From the NCBI GenBank assembly GCA_030407005.1, contig JAUDYN010000011.1, forward strand, positions 1,168,501 through 1,232,500: DNA of 64,000 nucleotides. The letters run 5' to 3'. The DNA is from Desarmillaria ectypa (Eukaryota > Basidiomycota > Agaricomycetes > Agaricales > Physalacriaceae). Under the pieces are notes generated by a model. The model was not told where the DNA came from. It searched no databases and was given only the letters and a program-made list of their open reading frames with translations. How positions within the stretch are numbered: position 1 is the first letter of the stretch; each line of letters begins with the position of its first letter. Position numbers and translations under genes: made by a program. Positions 58,158-64,000 of this stretch are shown piece after piece.

Positions 58158-60213
58158 TTGACTGTCTATAAAGCCCCTCGTATCATTGGTCCCAAAGTTA
58201 CCCTCAGTGAAAAGGCTTTCGAGATGCATTTTTTGGAAGCCTTTTTGGCTTTATACTTTGCTAGGCCGAGCCTGTGTGCCATCTACAACAACTTCACCGA
58301 ACTACCGCAGAACTTAACATTCGACTTTGTCGTCGTCAGTGGTACGTACGCGCGGTCGCTGTGCCGTGGGCAAAGTTATAACCTTTGCTCCCTTTAGGCG
58401 GGACTGCAGGGGAACGTCGTTGCGAATCGGCTCACGGAAAACCCAGCATTTTCTGTTCTTGTCTTGGAGGTTGGGACATCGTGCGTCGTACCCATATAGC
58501 CAGCAATACTGCGTAACGATGCGTTGGTCAGGCCCGAAGGTTTGATTAACCACACAGTGCCGTTCTTCAACGTTTTCCTCAGAGGTGAAAACCCTTGGGA
58601 CTAGAATTATACAGCCCTTCCTCAGGCGGAGCTGGATGGTCGCGCACTCTGTCATCCTAGGGGAATGATTCTTGACGCCTGCTCCTCTATGAGTAAGTAG
58701 CCTTTAGTCATTGGTTGAAGGCAACCAAGAACACTTATAAACTTTAGACGGAATGACTTACCTTCGCAGTTCTTCCGAGGATTATGATCGATATGCAGAT
58801 GTGACACAAGACCTAGGCTGGTCGTCAGTTTTGCTATGATTATTTGCTGATCGACTTGTAGATGGAGTGGGATTCAGCCATATATTCGTAAAAAGTGAGT
58901 AAATGATTTAGAATTGATCATAGTTAATCATCTTAAGAACACTGATTGCTTAGAATGAACATTAGACGCTTTCGACTGACAATCACAATACAACCGGCCA
59001 ATTCGACCCTGCTGTACATGGCTTTCAGGGCATAAATGCTGTTAGCTTAGCAAGCTTCCCTTCTGCGATCCAAAACCGGGTTATACAAACAACTCAGGAG
59101 CTGGCCGAAGAATTTCCTTTCAACCTCGACTGTAACTCTGGATATCAGCTCGGTGTCGGTTTGTCGAATTCTCTGATTTCAGAGAAGGGGAATTAGAAAC
59201 TCCAAAGCTGTTGCTCAATTCCGGCATTGGAAATGCAAGCGACCTCGCAGCTTTGGGTTTGGAAACTCTAGTTGATCTCCCAGATGTTTGGAAGAAACTT
59301 TCCGTTATGATAATGCTCAATATTGCATATTTTGTGAACTCGACGGACACGTTTGACAATGTCTTTCGCAACGTAACACTTAGGGATGAGCTCTTTCTTC
59401 AGTGGAACGAGAGAGGTAGTACTGGACTATTAGGGACAGGTTCTGGCAGTCATAGCATCTACACAAGGCTCTCGAGCAATTCAACAATATTTGGAAATTT
59501 CACAGATCCAGCTGCAGGCCCCAATACAGCTCATATACAATCTGGCCCAAGCGTGAGCATTAATGCTGTCGTCAATCTGGTATACGTACTAATTTTGCCC
59601 CGTGAAAGAACGGTAGCATCTCACCTCCCCCGGCAGGTTATTTTATGACCATGAGCGTCACTCTGGACACACCCACTTCAAGTGCGTTGTTCCCGTTTGA
59701 CAGTCAAATTATCCTCACTCCACCAAGTATCGAGCTCAATACCACCAATGGATTCGACCAGCCTCTGATTAGTTTCGGCGCCCTTACCACTGATTTTGAC
59801 ATATTCGCCCTCAAAGAAGGTATCAGAAGTGTCGGGCGATTTCTCAGTGCGCGCGCATGGTACGGATATGTTCTTGGCTCGCTGAAAAAAAAATCACGAC
59901 CAACTCTACAGACGCTGACCTGGAAGCCGTCATCTGCGCCAATGCTGCTCCAGATGGCCATATCGTTGCGACGGCCAGTATGTCGGCAAACGGAGCCACG
60001 CATGGAGTTGTTGATCCCGATTTGAGAGTGAAGGGTACCAGAAATCTTCGTGTTGTCGATGAGTCTATCTTGGTGAGACATTCTTTCTTTTGGGATTATG
60101 CTTTCAGACTCATAGTTTCTTTGTAGCCATTTATCCCGTCTGCAAATACACAATTCGCGGTGTATATCGTGGCTGAGAGAGCTGTTGATTTGATCAAAGC
60201 GGCATATGAGTGA
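58158..60213 (+). pseudogene. GMC oxidoreductase (aryl-alcohol-oxidase-like), disrupted
   Basis: FAD-dependent glucose-methanol-choline oxidoreductase, normally a secreted enzyme making H2O2 for lignocellulose decay. A signal-peptide-like start 'MHFLEAFLALYFARPSLCA' (ATG 58224) precedes 'TFDFVVVSGGTAGNVVANRL', the FAD-binding motif, but one extra G after the first intron throws the frame. Next come 'NGMTYLRSSSEDYDRYA' near 58752 and 'PAVHGFQGINAVSLASFP' near 59010. Roughly 80 residues of the central FAD/substrate region are then missing before 'LLNSGIGNASDLAALG' (GMC signature 2 region, about 59208). The C-terminus keeps 'GHIVATASMSANGATHGVVD' and 'PFIPSANTQFAVYIVAERA' with the expected His and Asn positions, and a stop at 60211-60213. 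An internal deletion plus frameshifts make it non-functional. Confidence 0.8.
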
Positions 60214-60424
60214 TGATGCTTCTCTACCGCACTGAAAAAAAAGTGGGGAGAAATTGACGTGAGTGAGGGTGCGCGCTTGCGGCGAGACTGCTTTATCGGA
60301 TACAAGTGTTTATCTGTGAATTGCCGTTTACTCCGAGAATGGCTTTCCAAGTAAAAGAGGATGGTATATGCAAGAGTCCCGTAAATGTACAAAATCGACT
60401 ATTGATACAGATCGTCTAGGCAGG

Positions 60425-60929
60425 CTAGGTTGCGGGGTCGTGCAGAACAGCCAGGAGATATCGGTCATCTAAAGGTCATTCAGCAATGCATATTATGAAA
60501 CGGACGTAAGGCTGACCTGGCGAGATCATTATTTCATGTCGTTTGGTTCGAAGTCTCAAGAACCGCACTTCATCCTATACAAAAAGCTTAGTTCACATCT
60601 CACAGCAGAGAGGAAGTGCTCACAGCATCGGAATCTCCGCCACTGATTTCCTCCAGCCCGACCTGCGCCGTCTCCACTATTCTGCTGATGACGCCGGCGT
60701 ATTTTCTCCCTTGCTCGCCGTCGAAGACCACGCCTGAATGGCGTATGATGCTTGTGGGATGTCCTCTAGATAAGAGCATATATCCAAGTACAGATCTATG
60801 CGACGAGAGCAAGGCGAGAGTTTGCTCCAGCTCGGGCGACATAGAACTTGTTGGTGGCAGGGCACTGCTCGACGGCGATGACTCGATGCCATTGAGCTGA
60901 GATACAAATACTGTTCGTGCTGGGGCCAT
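60425..60929 (-). CDS. Roadblock/LC7-type dynein light chain
   Basis: Three-exon gene of about 135 residues with the Roadblock/LC7 fold: 'LALLSSHRSVLGYMLLSRGH', 'SGVVFDGEQGRKYAGVISRI', 'DEVRFLRLRTKRHEIMISP' and 'DDRYLLAVLHDPAT', with TAG at 60425-60427. The first intron (GTGAGC to TATAG, 49 bp) and the second (GTCAGC to TTTAG) both restore the frame. Roadblock proteins form homodimers on the cytoplasmic dynein intermediate chain and help attach cargo; relatives act in Ragulator-type scaffolds. The start at 60929 gives a Ser/Pro-rich leader. A later in-frame Met before 'SPELEQ' could be the true start, because the leader contains a possible splice acceptor. Confidence 0.8.
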
Positions 60930-62102
60930 CTGTGTTGCCTAGATAAAAGTTCTGGTATGTTATGTCAGTTGACTTTTGGCGGAGCGCAATGGGTCTGACC
61001 ATCGTTCGTGTTCAAGGGTGATCGTCTCAATTTGGTAATCTACCGGGCCGTGCTTTCGGGGTTTTTTCCCAGGCTCGCTACGTACCTCAGCCTTGCAATA
61101 TATCTACACAATCTACGTAGATTCAATGGTCCTGAAGGAAAAATTATAGGACAAGGAAACCACCACTACAGTTCCCGGAAATCAACCGTGAAATATAGCT
61201 TAGTATAAATGCTCGCTCCTAAGCTCACGGTGCTTGATGGTGACATTCAATGGGAGCTTGCCATCATTGGCGAGGACTCAATTGATCGCATAATTATGTT
61301 CGTCCTTCGGAACCCTCTTACCTCATTGCTTCGATATCTTTAAAAACTGAGAGAAACAGATGCGAAGGAAAGTAGGACATGGTGTGCATTTACTTATTTT
61401 GACTTGCGCTCTCTTAATTGACCACGCATACTTCTCCACGACAGATGAGCCGCCGTGACATCCTGGAATATCGACGTACCGCAAGCCCTCAAATTATCCG
61501 CCCCATGTTGCTAGAGGTAGTGGCGATTTTACGGAGTCCAGCAGCGCTACACTTTCACTTACCATGCCTCAGATTTGTTTTTCCAGCCATCGACCTATTC
61601 ACGCGGGCTTTTTGTCAGGTCAGTTAACGCAAGATGACCCCTTGCGTGTACCAGCCGTGTCGAGGTCGAAGCCCGTTATACGAGGCCATTATTTCCATCG
61701 GACTCACTATCGTGGGTGTACAACTTTATCTTCGGTCCCCGGCGGCCGTCCGTTATTTTTTGTTGACGGGCATCAGGTTTTTCAGAAGGACAGATAAATG
61801 AATATAAAAGTAGGTTATACAGTTGAGCGCCTCCAAAGAAACTAAGTACTGCGAGTCCAGAGCTTAACGTCGGGGAAAGCAGGATTCGGATGGTATTCCT
61901 GTTCCTAAAAGCGGAGAGAGGAATCGGAAGAAGTAGTTTGCTGCAGGGAATCGGAATTGAAAATTTCTTCGAGTCGCCATTCGGAGAAGGACACGCGTAT
62001 ACCAGCTCAAAAGATAAGCCATACAATAAAAGCTCTAGATTAATGGTTCTGCGGCTAAGCAGTCTTAATTTACACCCTCTACTAGTCCAAATGGCTGAAC
62101 GT
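60930..62102. other. Intergenic, nothing recognised
   Basis: Small open frames at 61008-61800 have no family resemblance or clear start. No RNA gene was recognised. Confidence 0.4.
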
Positions 62103-62452
62103 CTAAGCAGAGTTCTTGAGGCCTCCGGGCTTGTACCTACACGAGAATGAGCACGAAGTTCGCATTCGGACACGATGATACGCACCATTGCCAAGTAACT
62201 GCAACAAATGGCAAGGCAAAGCCGAAGGCAAGATATGAATAGAAACCAACAGCAAACGACTTTTTGTTGCGGTAGTTGAAAGGGAAGTGCTAACAAGACG
62301 CGGCAATTAACAAGAGGAGAGGGCACTCTCAAGTAGAAACGTACATCCGTGTTAGGGTGCGGCTTCACGCTTGCTGGGACCCATATTGACCGGCTTTGAG
62401 CGGGAGCGCGGAGAGAGCGGAGAGCGACGCGAGAGAGGGTGACAGACGACAT
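62103..62452 (-). CDS. COX8: Cytochrome c oxidase subunit VIIc/COX8
   Basis: Three-exon gene of about 80 residues for a small single-helix subunit of complex IV, homologous to mammalian COX7C and yeast Cox8. Exon 1, from ATG 62452, is a mitochondrial presequence ('MSSVTLSRVALRSLRAPAQS'). Exon 2 gives the family core 'HFPFNYRNKKSFAVGFYSYL' and the membrane helix 'AFGFALPFVAVTWQW'. The last exon encodes only 'YKPGGLKNSA' and TAG at 62103-62105. Introns start GTACGT and GTGCGT, and both join in phase. Naive frames run straight through the introns, which hides the gene. Confidence 0.88.
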
Positions 62453-62826
62453 ACTTAAGCCGCAGAGTCTTAAAACGTTGCTGAGCCTTTTTTAATAGCG
62501 TCCCCGCAAGCGTAGGGCACCTTTTAACTAGCTGCTCATAGCCTCAACCAGGGGGGTGGCCTGAGGCACAATGATGGCGGAGGCTCGAGAATGTCCTGGA
62601 CGGTAGCCTGGAACTTGATTTCGCGGTCTAGTCTAGCAAAATATCAAAGAAATTTGTGGATTTCCTAGATCACGCGTAATTTTCCGCCTCGGGTGTGCTA
62701 AAAATTCAACGTTCCAGTCAGAGATGACATTTCCGGGTACAACACGCAACTGGAGAGTGGGGAAACAATTGAAATGTTGATGGTGGCCGGAGCCCAGGCT
62801 AGGTAAACAGGGGCGCTTGATTGGTT

Positions 62827-62853
62827 GTGACGTCTATGTCACAGCTACGTCAC
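62827..62853. promoter_or_regulatory. Inverted CRE-like half sites
   Basis: GTGACGT at 62827-62833 faces ACGTCAC at 62847-62853, with an internal GTCAC. These match the half-site of bZIP factors (TGACGTCA). They lie about 375 bp before COX8. Confidence 0.4.
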
Positions 62854-62870
62854 ATTAGGCACATTCGGCA

Positions 62871-62885
62871 GCACGGCACGGCACG
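62871..62885. repeat. 5-bp tandem repeat, three units
   Basis: GCACG is repeated three times in tandem, with imperfect flanking units. Confidence 0.7.
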
Positions 62886-62896
62886 GCAACAAAATG

Positions 62897-62911
62897 TCAC
62901 ACAGTGTGTGA
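62897..62911. repeat. 15-bp palindrome with central G
   Basis: TCACACAGTGTGTGA has perfect 7-bp arms around one base. It lies near the CRE-like sites, so a protein-binding role is possible. Confidence 0.5.
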
Positions 62912-64000
62912 TAATTCCACCGTCATGGCAAAAGCAAAGGCAAAGTGCGTATTGCTTATTTCTTCTTCTTTATCTCGACCTCACGCGACACAATAGGTCG
63001 CTTGTTGTCCGTTTAATATCTACGGCGCAAACTGGATTCTTTTATACAACCAAGCGACTCCGCCAGGGTGCCTTACTGTCCGCGGTGAAGTATGATCCCA
63101 TGGGTACGTTGAATGATTGCTGTCCTTGCTTTTATTCACCTCTTCGGTAGTGAAGAGGAGGGTACTGTTTGTGGAAAGTAAAAAGAATAAAAAGTAGCGA
63201 TTTATCTGTGGGGATTGCATGTGAGTGGCACAGTCATTCGTGAATTCCCCCGGTTTGACGCGCATAAAGAGTAAACATACCAGGTGGCCCTGCACGCATC
63301 TATTAGAGAATCAAATCGTTGCGATTTGATACCGCCTTGCTGTGGTATCATACTCTTCCGAGAGCACAGCGGCCCGCATCACCATTTCCCCTCTGTACAA
63401 TAAATACGCGTTAATCGTGGAGAGGAATTCCGGACTTAAGAAATAGCATATATCTTCCCAATGGCGTTGGAATCTCAGGATCGTGAACCCGTGAAACTAC
63501 GGTCGGCTTCCGCAGGCTTGGGGCAATGTTCATTCAGAGAGCAGGCTCACGCAAGATTGCATGGCGATGAATACTTTGAGGTACGGCAAGTGAGCTCTGT
63601 GGAAGGAATTGGTCCTGAGGACGTGGAGTGGTGTGCTCAAGGATAACAACATGCCGCCAAATGACTGAGTAGAGATTTCCGGGGTTTTAGTGGGTATTTG
63701 AGGAAACGTCCACGTGGATGCCTACCATCGGATGAGCCGGCCCGAGTCCTACACTGGTTCAGGGACCGTGCTTAAACTGCATTTCCTCGGAGGTGGTTTT
63801 CCTTGGCGGGTGCGATTCCCGTACACTCAAGCCTTTCAGAAGGACTGACCTGTTCAGTTGCTATTGATTTTGTGCTCCACCAAAAAAAGAAAGAAAGAAA
63901 ACACCGTTTCCCTGAGTCTCATATGGGATGTGAGTAATTCTTATACTATGATCTTAAAAACGGGGCTCGGTCGGGTGTTCTTCGGGAATTTCAAGCCACT

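Larger units (their letters stand above)
62453..64000. other. Right-end region, promoter-like elements only
   Basis: Upstream of COX8 this region holds CRE-like sites, a palindrome and a short tandem repeat (listed separately). A 61-codon frame at 63461-63646 has no family resemblance. No tRNA could be supported. Confidence 0.4.

Noticed and set aside
63780..63840. tRNA-like arm (GCGGG, loop, CCCGT)
   Set aside because: The loop lacks the TTC of a T-arm and no matching acceptor or anticodon arm lies at the right distance.
1..64000. CRISPR arrays or prokaryotic operons
   Set aside because: No regularly spaced repeats were seen, and gene structure with introns is plainly eukaryotic.

Overview
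The window is nuclear DNA of a filamentous basidiomycete, most likely an Agaricomycete. Nearly every gene is cut by many short (about 45-60 bp) GT-AG introns, and both strands carry tightly packed housekeeping genes: PEX3, LSM6, a GDT1/TMEM165-type transporter, a roadblock dynein light chain and the COX7C/COX8 subunit. Between them lie secreted hydrolases, oxidoreductases, transporters and a LysM protein typical of a saprotroph or plant-associated fungus. The species cannot be named from the sequence alone. Exon models were read by eye from reading frame, splice consensus and family similarity.

Left part (1-12.7 kb): a decayed MFS sugar transporter (-) sits head to head with a flavin Baeyer-Villiger-type monooxygenase (+). 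A glutathione S-transferase remnant and a broken type-B carboxylesterase follow. PEX3 (-) and a small conserved membrane protein (+) share a short divergent promoter. A second, smaller scrap of the carboxylesterase and a short Zn2Cys6 regulator come next.

Carbohydrate-related block (11.7-25.8 kb): the Zn2Cys6 regulator, a secreted GH127-type glycosidase (-), a divergent large secreted six-hairpin-type glycosidase (+), an FAD-dependent oxidoreductase (+), a LanC-like zinc protein (+) and an MFS sugar transporter (-) are contiguous. Together they could release, oxidise and import a sugar. The promoter shared by the two glycosidases holds a 12-bp inverted repeat with CGG/CCG cores.

Middle (26-47.4 kb): a decayed MYND gene; an NYN-like RNase-type protein; a large ArAE/DUF2421 transporter; GDT1; LSM6; an unresolved multi-exon locus; a homeodomain-like protein; 3.6 kb with few genes; a secreted LysM protein; and a mitochondrial DUF2358/C6orf136-like protein.

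Right part (47.4-64 kb): a tandem segmental duplication with a unit of about 3.5 kb carries two paralogous type I membrane proteins. Their extracellular and membrane regions match, their cytoplasmic tails do not, and both tails end in a PPxY motif; the second copy has a frameshift. Beyond this are an apparently intact MYND-finger gene, a GMC oxidoreductase pseudogene with an internal deletion, the roadblock light chain and COX7C/COX8. The last 1.5 kb shows palindromic promoter-like elements but no convincing gene.
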